A stretch of DNA of 64,000 bases, taken from positions 17,786,496-17,850,495 of the forward strand of contig NC_034012.1 of NCBI RefSeq assembly GCF_000346465.2. The letters are read 5' to 3'. Of this stretch, positions 32,268-43,566 are shown piece by piece. A program made the translations under genes and the position numbers. The notes beneath the pieces were generated by a model. The model worked only from the letters and a program-made list of their open reading frames with translations. It was not told where the DNA came from and made no database searches. This DNA comes from Prunus persica (Eukaryota > Streptophyta > Magnoliopsida > Rosales > Rosaceae). How positions within the stretch are numbered: the first letter of the stretch is position 1; each line of letters opens with the position of its first letter.

Positions 32268-33360
32268 TAATATTTACAATCAATTTGGCCATAAAAAATG
32301 TCTAATTATCATTCAATAACAATAGTCAAACATACAAAAAGAGATGGTCCATAAAATTCTTATATTCAAATAGAAATTCAAACACAGTAATGTTGATCTT
32401 GGGCAAAGAACTTTGAGCCTTGTAATACCCCGGTGCATAATTTAACACAAAAACAACATCTTAAATAATTTTCCCTCTCATCTTTTTCGCCCACTTCCAA
32501 GAAAAATCCTTCGTCACTATAAATTGCTACAATAACCAATCTCACTCTCTCGCATATTCAGACATAAATAACATAATATCAAGATAGGTATATAAAATAC
32601 TTTTCATATCACCGAAAAGTGCTAATCAATTTGATAAAATACAAGCAGTTGGCATTTGGAGGTTGACGACAGCTGGGTTGATGCTAGAGTTGGAAGAGAT
32701 TGAGAAGAAGATGAATGTGGCGCTGGAACAAGCATAAGGAAGAAGAGGAGGTTGCGATATGACTCTAGGTTTTGGGTTTTATTTTAGGGAGCTTTAGTAA
32801 TACACCCAAAATAGGAGCTGGAATTATTAAAAAAAAAACCCTACATGAAATTCAATTTAGAAACATACTCAAAAGCCTTTTATTACATATGAAATGAGTG
32901 TTGAAGTTACTAGAAATTACATCTCTGCCATTGATTAACTTAAAACAAGCCCAACACAACAAAACTAAAAAAAATCGAAAATTAGCAAAAAACCCAAAAG
33001 AAACAAGCTCCTCTCAAAAACACCCAAAATATTTTCAAAATGGCAGAAAAACCCTTTATCTTAAACATCAAAGACATGCATATCCTTTGCCTTTCTCTCC
33101 TCCGTAAAAACCAAAACCTTGTCTTTTTCCAGCAACAGTAACAGTGTCAGCAACAGCACAGTAACAGTGCCAGTATAACAGACCATATTTTAAAGAGCTT
33201 TGTTTGTTTGTACATTTGAATCTGAAATAGTCATGTGAGTCCGTTGGCTTTGTATAGAATAGGCATGTGAAGTTCATATGAAACTTCAGAGAGAGAGAGA
33301 GATAAGAAGTATCAGATAGAGAAGAAAGAGAAGAACTTTTCTCTTTTCTTCTCATCCTTA
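32268..33360. other. Region between Cassandra LTR and pararetrovirus
   Basis: AT-rich, no convincing gene. A short stretch at 32650-32740 could encode a small helical peptide, but I recognise no family. A GA-rich run at 33288-33303 and purine-rich sequence lead into the viral insertion, whose exact left edge I could not fix. Confidence 0.35.
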
Positions 33361-33900
33361 GCCATGGTAGAAGTTGGTGTAAATCATGTATATAGTTTGT
33401 AACTCAGAAGAAAGAAGTACACACAGAATATCAGAGAAGAAAAAATCTCAGTACTTCCTTATTCAATAAATAAAACTCCCTTTGTTCATATACTTTCTCT
33501 TATTTTCTTATTATTCTCTTACTCCGACCACTGTTAATACCGTCGACCACTGTTAATACTCGGTGATAACAATAGTTCCAGCAACATAAGCAATTAAGTA
33601 AGTCTTTTTCTCTTTCATTTTTGGTTTTCTTAGTAGACTTTTTGTCCAAAACAGGGAAACACTTTTCATAATTATGTTATTATCTTGCTAAACTGACGAT
33701 CAACACTTTTTTTGAGCACTTGGTCATGTTTGATATTTGCCATAACAATAATTGGATGTCTGTCAGGGAACCTCTGAGTTCTGCTCTATAGCCCCTAAGT
33801 TGGCGTCTTTGCAGTTCCATGTTCTAGTTCCATGTTCTAGGCATGGTGTCTGGCTGTTATTTTGGCATTTAGAAACCTTGACTGAGACCCGGTTGAAAAA

Positions 33901-33912
33901 TGGTATCAGAGC
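33901..33912 (+). promoter_or_regulatory. Viral tRNA-Met minus-strand primer site
   Basis: TGGTATCAGAGC, the sequence conserved in Caulimoviridae as the initiation site of minus-strand DNA and the conventional first bases of their circular maps. It lies about 180 bp before the first viral open frame. Confidence 0.85.
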
Positions 33913-34080
33913 TTTAGTTTAGCTCCTTAATAACATAGTTATACTAGTAAAGTACCTTGAGGACAGAAGTCAATCAATACAACTGATAAAAACCAACGTT
34001 TTATAACCTGTTAAAATTTTGTTAATCACCAGAAAACCAGTTCAGAACAATAAACCCTTTGCATGTTTGGCCATTGGTAG

Positions 34081-34323
34081 ACACCTATTAGAATAAAAGA
34101 AAGGTTACAAGAATTAAAGAAACAGAAAATAGAATACCAAAAAGAAATTAGGAATTTAGAAGAATTAATAAAATTACCAGAAGTAGATAATTATCCTAGA
34201 AGAAAATTAGAAGTACAAAATAGTATAACCAGAAATCAATATCATTTAGAAGTCCATAAAGAATCCACAGAAGCTTTCCAGGAGCATTTAGGCATCTTAA
34301 AAGAAAAATGTAGACTTAGATAA
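34081..34323 (+). pseudogene. First viral ORF without an ATG
   Basis: Open frame of 80 codons right after an in-frame TAG (34078-34080). It is strongly charged (K/E/L/Q rich, probably coiled coil) and contains no ATG near its start. An ATT codon lies at 34087. ORF I of rice tungro bacilliform virus is known to start at AUU after ribosome shunting, so a non-AUG start is possible. Alternatively this is the front of the next ORF, cut off by a frameshift near 34320. Coding is inferred from composition and position only. Confidence 0.5.
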
Positions 34324-34328
34324 ATTTT

Positions 34329-34832
34329 ATGATAGAATACCTCAATTTAGAAATCAGTGAACAACAAAAGAAAAAATTAACTCTATATAATAATACATTA
34401 GTTTGTTATTTTCCACAAAAAGAACACAAACATCTATTGCATAGCAGTAACAGTCCCTTAGAAAATAGTATTATTGACCTTTTAATTAGTCAAGCAGAAA
34501 GTGTAAAATTTGAACATAATAAAAATAATAGGATAATTCAACAGTTACTAGAATATTTTCAGAAAAATTCCTTACAAACAATTAGACAAAACTTAGACTA
34601 TATAACTTCTCAATTAGAAGATAATAATAGGAATATCCAAAGATTTCCTAGCAAGAGAGAAATAAAAGAACTCATAGATCTTATAGATAATAAGCCAAAA
34701 CAAATAGAACTCCAGTCATTAGAAATTATTGAACAATTAAAACTAGAAGTACAAAAAATCCAACTAGTACAAAAAATATTAACTGAACAAATAGAAAAGT
34801 TACATAGTAAAATAGATAGACTTTTAATTTAA
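34329..34832 (+). CDS. Viral short ORF, ORF1-like
   Basis: 167 residues, intact, rich in Q, K, E and L, with a probable coiled-coil C-terminus. It overlaps the next ORF by one base (TAATG at 34830-34834), the stop/start coupling typical of tungro- and badnaviruses. It begins six bases after the preceding open frame in another frame. No enzymatic motif. Function unknown; by position it equals ORF1 of RTBV-like viruses. Confidence 0.6.
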   Translation: MIEYLNLEISEQQKKKLTLYNNTLVCYFPQKEHKHLLHSSNSPLENSIIDLLISQAESVKFEHNKNNRIIQQLLEYFQKNSLQTIRQNLDYITSQLEDNNRNIQRFPSKREIKELIDLIDNKPKQIELQSLEIIEQLKLEVQKIQLVQKILTEQIEKLHSKIDRLLI

Positions 34833-35194
34833 TGTCATATTCAAAAATTAATAATAAATATATCAAAGCATTAGAAGAAGTTGGTAAACTAGATAAGGAA
34901 CCAATAGGTCTCACAGATTTTACAACATCTGTAGTGAGCACTAATATCCCTATAAGACAAAATAATTTAATTATCCAATTAATTTTAAATTTAGCTGAAA
35001 AAGTAGATCAATTAGAAGAACAAATAACAGAAATTAATCAGGTAGTACATAATATCACTTTTACACTACCCAAAGACTTAGTTGATAAATTAGAAAATTT
35101 AACCTTAGGAAATAATCCTCATAGAAGAAAAGGTAGAATAAATCCATTCGATAATAGTAAATGGAACTCTTTAGAAGAAAAGGAAAAAAAATAG
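34832..35194 (+). CDS. Viral short ORF, ORF2-like (virion-associated type)
   Basis: 120 residues, intact. The middle (LAEKVDQLEEQITEINQ) is a heptad coiled coil, and the C-terminus is basic and proline-containing (HRRKGRINPFDN). Length and layout fit the 12-14 kDa ORF2 protein of tungro/badnaviruses, which binds nucleic acid and associates with the capsid. Its 3' end overlaps the polyprotein start at 35161. Confidence 0.6.
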   Translation: MSYSKINNKYIKALEEVGKLDKEPIGLTDFTTSVVSTNIPIRQNNLIIQLILNLAEKVDQLEEQITEINQVVHNITFTLPKDLVDKLENLTLGNNPHRRKGRINPFDNSKWNSLEEKEKK

Positions 35195-38100
35195 TTAGAA
35201 CAGAAGATATATACCCTAGTGAACAAGAAGCACAAGAATTTCTTAGAAAAGGCTTTGAAAAATCCCAGAAAAATAAATATAATTTATATCAATTAGGAAG
35301 ATTTGAAAATAGACATAGTATTGTAAGTAGCATCAGTCAACATGAAGTTAGCCATATAGATAAAGAAGTAACTCTTAATTTACTTAGTAACACAGCAATA
35401 GAACACCTTAAAAAATCACACCATAATCAAATTCATATAGGAACAATTATGATAGGAATAGCTGGACTCACTAGAGCACAAGTAGGAACTAAAGCACTAG
35501 TATATATATATGATGACAAATGGGATAACCATTAGCAAGCGGCTATAGCTACAGCAGAAGTAAACCTTAGCACAAACTTAGCAGTCATAGGATGTATTCC
35601 TAATTATGTTATGAATATTAGAGAATTTAGTAAACATATAAAAATTAGCATAAGAACAAAAAATTACAATATGAAATGTGAGTACAAAAATCTAAGCATC
35701 AGTCTTATGTATGTAGGAAAAATTTCAAATAGTTATAATTACAAAATTTAGTACAAATCTTTGGTAGTAAACATGTTAATATGATAGAGGCAAAACCAGT
35801 AGATAATAGTTTTTTAGAAGGAACAGAATGGATTTTACCTAATTTACAAGTAGCAAAAAATAGACAACCTGATAAGGCACAAATTTTTGAAAATCGTATA
35901 GGTGAAGCAGTAGTAAGATTTACTAATTATAAACAAATAAATGATATAGAAGACTTAGAAAGTGAAATAGAAGAAGAAATACATATGGCATTTGATAACT
36001 TAGAAATAAATATGATAGAACATAATTTTGATAATATAGTCGATAAACTCATAGATGACATAGATAATTTAGATGAAGAAAAATATATAGAAAAATATAA
36101 AACTTATGATTTAGGATAAAGAAATGAAAGATTTAATTTTAAATATAAGATTAGAACATGTTTTAGGAGAAAAATAATATCAAAATATGTTAATCGAAGT
36201 AGAATGCATACCAGTAGAAGATCAGTATAGTTCAACTGGACCATCTGTAGCTCGTGCAAGTAGACCAGACCAGCAAAATCTTAGTCAAACTAATGAACCA
36301 TATAGAGAAAATAATGAAGAAACATGTAGAAATTCTTTCCAACAAGAATCATTTGGAATACGAAAAAATAGAATCCCTTATAAAGGAATTGAACAAATTA
36401 GTTTAGCAGGAAATATATTAAATTTAGATCATGTAGACCCACAAGATTGGGAAAAAACTATAGAAAGATGGGAAAAATGATGTGTACATGCAGCATTAAT
36501 GTTAGATTTTAGTAATAATAAAGATATGTTAGATTACTTTGAGCATACTTTAGATGGAATGGTTTTTGATTATTTTCAAGCATAGAAAAATAAAAATCTA
36601 GGAGAACATCAAGCAACAAAATAAATGTTTAATATTGATGCTTTTGTTAAATTAATTAAATATGAATTTTTAGACCATAATAGCTAGATGGTAGAAATGA
36701 ACAAGAACAAATTAGAGCTATAAGAAATTTAGAACAACTACAAATTTGTGATTTGCAATATATTAGTGAATATACTTCAGAGTTTTTTAAGTATTTAGGT
36801 AGAACAGGTAGAATTGATGATCTTAATTTATTAGATACTTATATGACAAAAATCAAAGGACCAATAGGACAAAGAATTTGGAATGAATGGCAGAAACACC
36901 CTAGGAAATTAGATGTATCCATAGGAGCTATTATGCAAGATGTATATGATATATTACGATCAGAATGTAGTCAAATAAAAGCAAAAATAAAAATTAGAAA
37001 ACAATTTTACATGACTTGTAAAAACATAGATTTACCTAAACAATAAGGATGTCATAGAAAATTTAAGCAGAAAAAGCCATATAGAAAGAGTTATAGAAAA
37101 TATAGACCTTATAAACAACAATATAAAAATTTTAGAATTCAACCTTCAAAAACTTTTAAAAGAAGAAAATATATCCCTAAACAATTTAGGAAACGAACAA
37201 ATAAACCATGGATTAGAAAGTATAAAGTACCTAATAAAAGTACATGTAAATGTTATCTTTGTGGTGAAGTAGGATATATTAGACCTAAGTGTCCCAAATT
37301 ATGAAAACAACCTAGAGAAAAAATACAATTAATTGAGCAATTTCAATTAGACGATGATGAGGACTTAGAATCAATTTATAGTATAGATGATAACCTAAGT
37401 GATAATTAAAGTATTTATAGTGTTAATGCCTTAGACTCAGAATCAGAATTAGACTACTCTATTAATTCCGATAGTGAATTAGATGAACATATATGTATGT
37501 TTGAAGAACAAACAAAACATGAAGAATTTAAATATGTTAATTTAGGATGGCCCCAAGAATGTAATCAATGTAAGAAAATAGTGGTAGAAAAATATTACAC
37601 TAAGACAATAGTTTATTGTAAACTTTGTTTTAATAATAGACCAATAGAAATAAATACAGTTGAAATAGATAACCAAAAGAATAATTGCCCTAGTATAGAA
37701 AAATAAAAGACTAGTTCATTAATAAAAATCAATTGTGAGTTAGAATTATCAAAAGAAAATAAAATTCAAACAACAGCCATGATAGATACAGGAAGCACAA
37801 AAAATGTAATAAAAGAAGAGTTAGTACCAGAACAATTTAGGCAGAAATTAGCTAGACTAGTAAGAATTATACAGTTTGATATAAGACCTGTATACTTAAC
37901 ACACTGTATTAATAATATACCAATTAGGATAGAAAGACAACAGTTTAATTTACCCTTAACCTTTATATCTCTAGTAGGATCATATCCCTTTATCCTAGGA
38001 TTAAATTTCTTAAAAAGTTTACAAGGAGGATTTTTACATACACCTCTAGACATTACATTTTTTAAGAAAGACATAACCACAACTGATCAAAGTAATATAT

Positions 38101-39705
38101 TAGAGTCTTATAATAGAATTAACATAGAAGAATAAAATTTTAAATATAATATGGAAGAATGAGGAGAAATAAGTAAAGAAAAGATAGATGAACAAAATAA
38201 TCTAGAATATGATAATATAATATTTGATCATGAGTATCCAATTACAGGAAAAGTAGAACCTTTAGAAATTATGCAAATAGATAGACCAAAAAATTTAGAA
38301 GAATTATTACAATTAGCTGAACAAACTAAAATTATAGGAGAAGATCCCCAATTACATTGGAATAAGAATAAGATATTAGCAAAATTAGACATTATCAATC
38401 TAGACTTAACAATTAAAACAGCAGATATGCTTTGTAACTTGTTAGACAAGCTAGAATTTGAACAACAAATAAAAGAACTTTTAAACTTAAAAGTAATTAG
38501 ACCTTCAAAATCTAGACATAGATTAGCAGCTTTTGTAGTTAGAAAACATTCAGAACTTAAAAGAGATAAAGCTACAATAGTGTATAATTATAGGAGATTA
38601 AATGATAATACTTATAAAGATAGTTATAAACTACCAAATAAAGATGAGCTTATGAATAAAATTCAAGAAAGTAAATATTTTAGTAAATTTGATTGTAAAT
38701 CAGGATTTTGGCAAATTAGATTAGCAGAAGAATCAATCCAATGGACAACATTTACCTGTCCAGAAGGACATTTTGAATGGCTTGTAATGCCATTTGGATT
38801 AAAAAATGCATCATCGATCTTTCAAAGAAAGATGGACCAATTTAAAAGGTATGACAGTTTTGTAGTATATATGTAGATGATATATTAGTTCACAGTAAAA
38901 ATAAAAATGAACATAGAAAACACTTTGAAATTATTTTGAAAGAATTTATTGATAATGGTAGAATTATAAGTAGGAATAAAGTAGAACTTGAAAAACAAGA
39001 TATAGAATTCTTAGGTATGTATATTAAGTCAGGAACTATACAATTACAAGAACACATAGCTAAAAAAGTGTTAGAATTTCCAGATAAACTAGAGGATAAA
39101 AGCAATTACAAGCATTTTTAGGTTTGTTAAATTATGCTAGAAGTTTTATCCCTGATTTAGGAAGAAAAATTGCAGCAATACATAGTAAAACCAGTAAAAC
39201 AGGTCAAAAATATTTTAATAGTGAAGATATTAAATTAGTTCAAAGCATCAAACAAGATATAACTCAACTTAAACCTTGAGCATTACCATTAGATAATCAT
39301 TACAAAATAGTTGAAACAGATGCATCATTAATAGGATGGGCAGGAATTTTACATCAAAAGAAACATAGGGAAGAACCAAAATCAGAAGAAAAAGTTTGTA
39401 AATATGCATCAGGAAAATTTAATGATATACAAGCTAGACTTCCAGCTACTGACTTAGAAATATTGGGAGTAATTAATTCCCTTGAAGCATTTTCATTGTT
39501 TTTACATAATGAAATATTTACTATTAGAACCGATTGTCAAAATAGTGTTTCTCATTATAATAAAATTACTACTAATAAACAAGCAGCCCTAAGATGGGTC
39601 AATTTTGTTGATTATATTACATGAAATAGATTTAGACCGATATTTGAGCATATTAAAGGTATGGATAATACTGTAGCAGATATCTTATCCTGTATTATTC
39701 ATTAA
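35161..39705 (+). pseudogene. Viral polyprotein (MP-CP-PR-RT-RNase H), broken
   Basis: In order: movement-protein region 35161-36119 (GLTRAQVGTKALVY); capsid region about 36187-37060; a CCHC-like zinc knuckle at 37245-37291 whose His is replaced by Tyr; a second Cys cluster (CX2C...CX2C) at about 37560-37628; aspartic protease with DTGS at 37785; reverse transcriptase from 38271, with active site YVDD at 38870-38881; RNase H from about 39310 to 39705. The frame is broken by a TAG at 35533, frame changes near 35755 and 36130, stops at 36478, 37045 and elsewhere, and a frameshift just before YVDD. It cannot make a functional product. Translation of an intact relative would yield virion and replication proteins. 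Confidence 0.85.
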
Positions 39706-39710
39706 CAGGT

Positions 39711-40892
39711 ATGCAGTATTTTGGACCATCGTCATCTGGCAGCAAAAATAATGGTACACCATCACCAGGTGGTAATCCATTAAGCATAAGTAGTCAAGCA
39801 AGATCAGTAGTGAATACTTATTTTTATAATGGAATTTCAGTACAAGAAGTTAGGAATCCTGCTATGAAATATCGTACTCAAGCATCATTAGAAGAAAAAC
39901 AAAAAGTTCTTTTAGACAACTTTTGGAATATTAGAACTAATACTGAAAGCATGAGAAGAGAACATGAAAAGCTAATTAGAGCCCTTGAGCAAGAGTTTTT
40001 AGCATATAATTATGATTATAAAATAGCAAATCAACACCTTTCTTTTTTGTAGGAAAAATATGCAGAGCAAAAAGGGGAATATGATACAATAGTTAAGCAT
40101 TTTAGAATTATTAATTTAAGATGTCAAATTCTACAATAATATGCTAATAAGCCCACCTTAATTGAGTATAATAGTGAATTTTTACTAGAGCAAAAATCTA
40201 AAAAGCCCTATTTTCTTCAAAATCTAGCTAGAGAAAAGTATAGATTTTTACCACAAGATGTTAAGAGTCATATGATTAATTTAGAATATGAGCAAAATAC
40301 ATCTCTTCAACTTTATATTCAAGCTTTTCTTTTCAATTTAAAAAGTAATCCACATCCTGGCATCAAAATTATTACCAAAAGCTATGCTCAGTACATTATT
40401 TACTTAGCTAGTATTAATATGGTTGAATATAGAGAACTGCATTTAGAGCATAAACAAAAAACAATCGTAATTACTCCAGCATTTTTAGCAGAATATGGTT
40501 ATTTAGGTCAACTTTATATTGAAAATAGTGATCACTTAGATTCATTCTCCCCAAAATTTAGAGATGTCATAAGTTTTTATCTTCCTCTTTGGAAAAATGT
40601 AAAATTAGATTTCACCAGCATACCTTCAAAATGGTTTGAGGACAACATTTACCTAGACAAAACACAACATATAATTATTATTTCTTTTAATGAACTGCTT
40701 AGTCTGGCAGAATCAGCAAAAACAAGGATTCTTACCAAGCAAGATATCCAACAATATAGAGGAGTAATAATAGCCGAGTAGCAGCTATTTAATGATGATC
40801 ATCTGAACCTTCTGTACCAGTCCAAGTTCATCAAAGTGTACTCAGAATCCACATCCAGGAGACCGAATGATATATATATGAATATAGGATAA
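39711..40892 (+). pseudogene. Viral ORF4-like gene downstream of the polyprotein
   Basis: Starts five bases after the polyprotein stop. One frame runs to 40892 (about 393 codons) with three internal stops: TAG 40050, TAA 40137 and TAG 40779. Its size is close to the roughly 46-kDa ORF4 of rice tungro bacilliform virus, made there from a spliced RNA. The N-terminus is rich in S, G and N; the rest is helical with no motif I recognise. Presence of this gene is the main argument for a tungrovirus-like relative. Confidence 0.65.
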
Positions 40893-41229
40893 GTACAACC
40901 GGAGCAAAAGTTTTTTATGAAATATACAACCAGATAACAGAGCAGATTACAACAGAAGACAATGACAACACATACTGAAACAACTTAGGAAAAGAAGAGC
41001 TACACAATATAGACAATATGTTAGAAGCATGAACTCCATGTGAAGCCTGCATGATCAGCATCAGCATTACATGTGAGGAAATCATCGCAGCAAAAGGATG
41101 CAGCATTCCAAAGCAAGAAAATCCAAACCCTTTGGCTCTATACGGCATCAACTGAAAAAGAAGAAAGCAAGATTCCTTAGGCAATATAGGAATGAATAAG
41201 GGCATTATTGTCCAATCACTTTAATTTTG

Positions 41230-41280
41230 TCCTTCTTTATAAATAGTTGTCTCACTTTTGGTTTCTTTATAAGTCTCCCT
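41230..41280 (+). promoter_or_regulatory. Putative viral pregenomic RNA promoter
   Basis: CTTTATAAATAG at about 41239-41249, in the intergenic region after ORF4, resembles the TATA box of caulimovirid 35S-type promoters. A second CTTTATAAG follows at about 41270. The position, between the last ORF and the leader, is as expected. Confidence 0.5.
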
Positions 41281-41315
41281 ATAAAAAAAACCAAAACAAG
41301 CCCAGCAAACCCGAA

Positions 41316-41654
41316 GTACATTGTTAATACCATGTCATAAAAGTATAGTGTTAATACCATTCCATATAAGTACATTGTTAATACAATTCCATAGAAAAAC
41401 ATTGTTAATACCATTTCATAGAAGTACATTGTTTATATTATGTCATAGAACTATCTTGTTATTACTATGTCATAGAACCATCTTCAGTCCTTTCCAAAGG
41501 CATAAACTTTCTCAGCATCACTGATCAGCATTGTCCTGCCAGCCCTAGCAGCGAAGAATACTAGTAATAACAAGATACCTCTACAAGAAAGAAAAAAAAA
41601 GTACACTGTTAATACTACGTCATAAAAGTACATTGTTAATATTATGTCAGAACC
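41316..41654. repeat. 27-bp tandem repeat array
   Basis: Six adjacent units with a strict 27-bp period (starts 41316, 41343, 41370, 41397, 41424, 41451), consensus GTACATTGTTAATACCATTTCATAGAA with variations. After about 120 bp two more units follow at 41601 and 41628. The viral leader on the far side (33529-33562) contains two CCACTGTTAATAC copies of a related word. The array probably belongs to the viral leader. Confidence 0.8.
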
Positions 41655-41659
41655 ATCTT

Positions 41660-42089
41660 CATAGGAAAAATCACATTCTGCATATCATAAACTTCAAGTG
41701 AATGGTATGGAGTTGTACACTTTTATCCTACCTATTATGCAAATAAAATGATGTAGTTGTTAACTTCCAAATAATCCTCGTGATACTGATGGCTTTCCAA
41801 TTCGAGCATTGGGTGCCAAATAATCCTCGTGTCCATTTTTTTTCAAGGCAACACCTGTAAATTAACATGCAAACTTTAAAACCTCCAAAATAAAAAATGA
41901 TAACCTTCAATGCGCTTACTAGAACGAAAACATTGAACAGGAACATTGCACAACATTGCACATGATCTGTTATCATTCAAGAATTTATATACAAGACCAA
42001 ATCATATGTGTGCCACATTAAAAAGAAAATAAATTTAACTGTAACAAAAACAGAAAATAGGTGAGCCCATAGAAAGATTAATGCATTAC
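41660..42089. other. Sequence between virus and gene fragments
   Basis: No gene recognised. A direct repeat CCAAATAATCCTCGTG occurs at about 41767 and 41816. It may contain the intron following the galactosyltransferase exon (minus strand) and the left end of the element that carried the fragments. Confidence 0.35.
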
Positions 42090-42280
42090 ATGTTCCCATC
42101 CACGCCTTATGAATTGCGTCTCTATTGTTTTTGCGACCAAAGGTAAAAATTCCGATCACCATTGCTGGCCTTCTCTTATAATCAGTTCCATTAATCTCTA
42201 TGGAGCGCATTGAAGTAAAACCCTCTTGTCTAGCTGTAGCCAACTCCATCTCAAGAGTTGATAATTTCTTATGTTGTTCT
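42090..42280 (-). pseudogene. Beta-1,3-galactosyltransferase exon fragment
   Basis: Minus-strand exon with an AG before it (42281-42282) and GT after it (42088-42089). It encodes STLEMELATARQEGF and then AMVIGIFTFGRKNNRDAI and KAWMG, the junction of the N-terminal stem domain (DUF4094) and the galactosyltransferase domain of plant GT31 enzymes (Golgi, glycan extension). One residue of the family pattern GIxTxFxxRxxR is missing. Only this part of the gene is present, so it is a captured or decayed fragment. Confidence 0.75.
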
Positions 42281-42396
42281 CTAGCAACCAAAAGCCCACA
42301 TCAAAACCATAGATTCATATGTAAACTAAGAATCATAAAAAAAAAACTCCATCAGAAATCTTCAACTAAACCATATAACAAATTACTACATCTTAC

Positions 42397-42446
42397 CTGC
42401 AGGCTATGATTTTCAATGTATCATCCACTGATATGATAGATCGTCC
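42397..42446 (-). pseudogene. Beta-1,3-galactosyltransferase, preceding exon
   Basis: A 50-bp exon with perfect splice borders (AG at 42447-42448, GT at 42395-42396) encoding RSIISVDDTLKIIAC, which joins in frame to the exon at 42280 as ACREQHKKLSTLE. This is the start of DUF4094 in GT31 proteins. Preservation of intron and exon structure shows the piece was copied from genomic DNA, not from mRNA. Confidence 0.7.
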
Positions 42447-42529
42447 CTAAAAAATCACACAAAAAACAGTTACCAGTGGTAAACTTAATTAGTCCTGAGT
42501 AATTCAACTATCTATTCAAATATACACAA

Positions 42530-42650
42530 AGTAATGTCAACAGCTATTCCAACCAAAAGATCAGCAGCGTACAACTCAAACTCAGCCCAAAAATCCTTTC
42601 CCCTTTTCTGAACTTCTGCAAATGTTGCACAACAGGAATCTATGACTATT
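42530..42650 (-). pseudogene. RETICULATA-related gene exon
   Basis: The minus strand encodes IVIDSCCATFAEVQKRG, then FWAEFELYAADLLVGIAVD. This is a hallmark stretch of RETICULATA-related (DUF3411) chloroplast membrane proteins involved in leaf development. The frame is open through the exon. The 5' splice acceptor looks degraded. Confidence 0.65.
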
Positions 42651-42930
42651 TGCATTACAAAATAGTCAAGGAAGAGAAATTTCTTCAGTATTCAACAAGA
42701 TCAACAACTATCAAATGTAATGGTCCAATTTGAAGGCAAGGTATATTTAATGGAATTCATAGGACTATCACCAATGCAAACAATGACCAACAAACTCAAT
42801 TACTGATATTTACAGTGAAAAATACAAAGCTACAATTCTTTCATGAGCACTAATGATTTACAGTCCCTTGACTTGAAACACAAATTACTCAAAAAAATTA
42901 TTAACCAAAAAGAAAGATATGAAAACAAAC

Positions 42931-43030
42931 CTCTGTCCCAACTTTAAAACGAAAGGAAGGATAAGCTAGCATACGATTTCTTAGCATAGAGCAGTACTTC
43001 ATCAAAAACCCCAGTGGCCAAATTGACCCA
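42931..43030 (-). pseudogene. RETICULATA-related gene, preceding exon
   Basis: The minus strand encodes GFLMKYCSMLRNRMLAYPSF and RFKVGTE, with GT directly after (42929-42930). It joins naturally to the exon at 42650 as VGTE...IVIDSCC. The upper border is not clear. Same family and orientation as the next exon. Confidence 0.6.
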
Positions 43031-43194
43031 TGAAATTCAAATATATATATGTATATATATAAATTAGAAACCCAATAAGCAACTTAGCAAAAACCATATA
43101 TTTGAAGATTTTTCATTAGAAATGGAGACCAACAAACAAACCCTAATTGGACAATACTAGAAAGAAAAAAAAAACATGAATATGGAGCTCAAAC

Positions 43195-43320
43195 CTGATT
43201 AAACTTTGAAAGCTAATCAACAACATCATTTCCAACAAGTGCCTCTCCAACAAACAAGACAAGGTCTGGATTGTTAAGATTGACTAGCTTTGACAGTGCC
43301 CTCATTAACTTTTCATTATC
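43195..43320 (-). pseudogene. SRP receptor alpha (SRPRA) exon
   Basis: A clean 126-bp exon (AG before 43320, GT at 43193-43194) of 42 codons. It encodes [21 protein letters not shown] and [12 protein letters not shown], then a TAG where the family has Gln, then [15 protein letters not shown]...QLxKFN is diagnostic of the GTPase NG domain of the signal recognition particle receptor alpha subunit at the ER. A single exon of a large gene with a stop codon means a non-functional fragment. Confidence 0.75.
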
Positions 43321-43566
43321 CTGAAAGGCATAATACAATATATTTTCACATTAAAAATATATATATACAGCAGCAAAAACAGGCTAGATAACTTATAGGT
43401 CTCAACCCGTTGAAAAAGGAAATTTAACAAGTAAACAACATTATTATCCTCCTGTAATAGCAAAAGCAGTGGTAAGACTGAAACAAAAATTGCTAACTAA
43501 CAATAACTTAGCATGTACATCATACAAACAATAAATGTTTATGTAGATGCTCAACCATTCTACTAA
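43321..43566. other. Spacer between SRPRA exon and CACTA element
   Basis: AT-rich, probably SRPRA intron sequence carried with the exon. It ends at TAA (43564-43566), the target duplication of the CACTA element. Confidence 0.35.

Larger units (their letters stand above)
33400..41660 (+). mobile_element. Endogenous caulimovirid (tungrovirus-like pararetrovirus)
   Basis: An AT-rich block of about 8 kb with a tRNA-Met primer site, short 5' ORFs, a large polyprotein (movement, capsid, zinc fingers, protease, reverse transcriptase, RNase H), a separate ORF after the polyprotein, then a TATA-containing intergenic region. This order and size match Caulimoviridae. The extra ORF downstream of the polyprotein is the layout of rice tungro bacilliform virus rather than badnaviruses. 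There is no integrase and there are no LTRs. Many stops and frameshifts show an old, inactive copy. Edges are approximate; both sides carry CTGTTAATAC-containing repeats, so the copy may have been cut within the viral leader. Confidence 0.8.

Noticed and set aside
41316..41654. A CRISPR-like array
   Set aside because: The 27-bp repeats are directly tandem without spacers, and the host is a plant.
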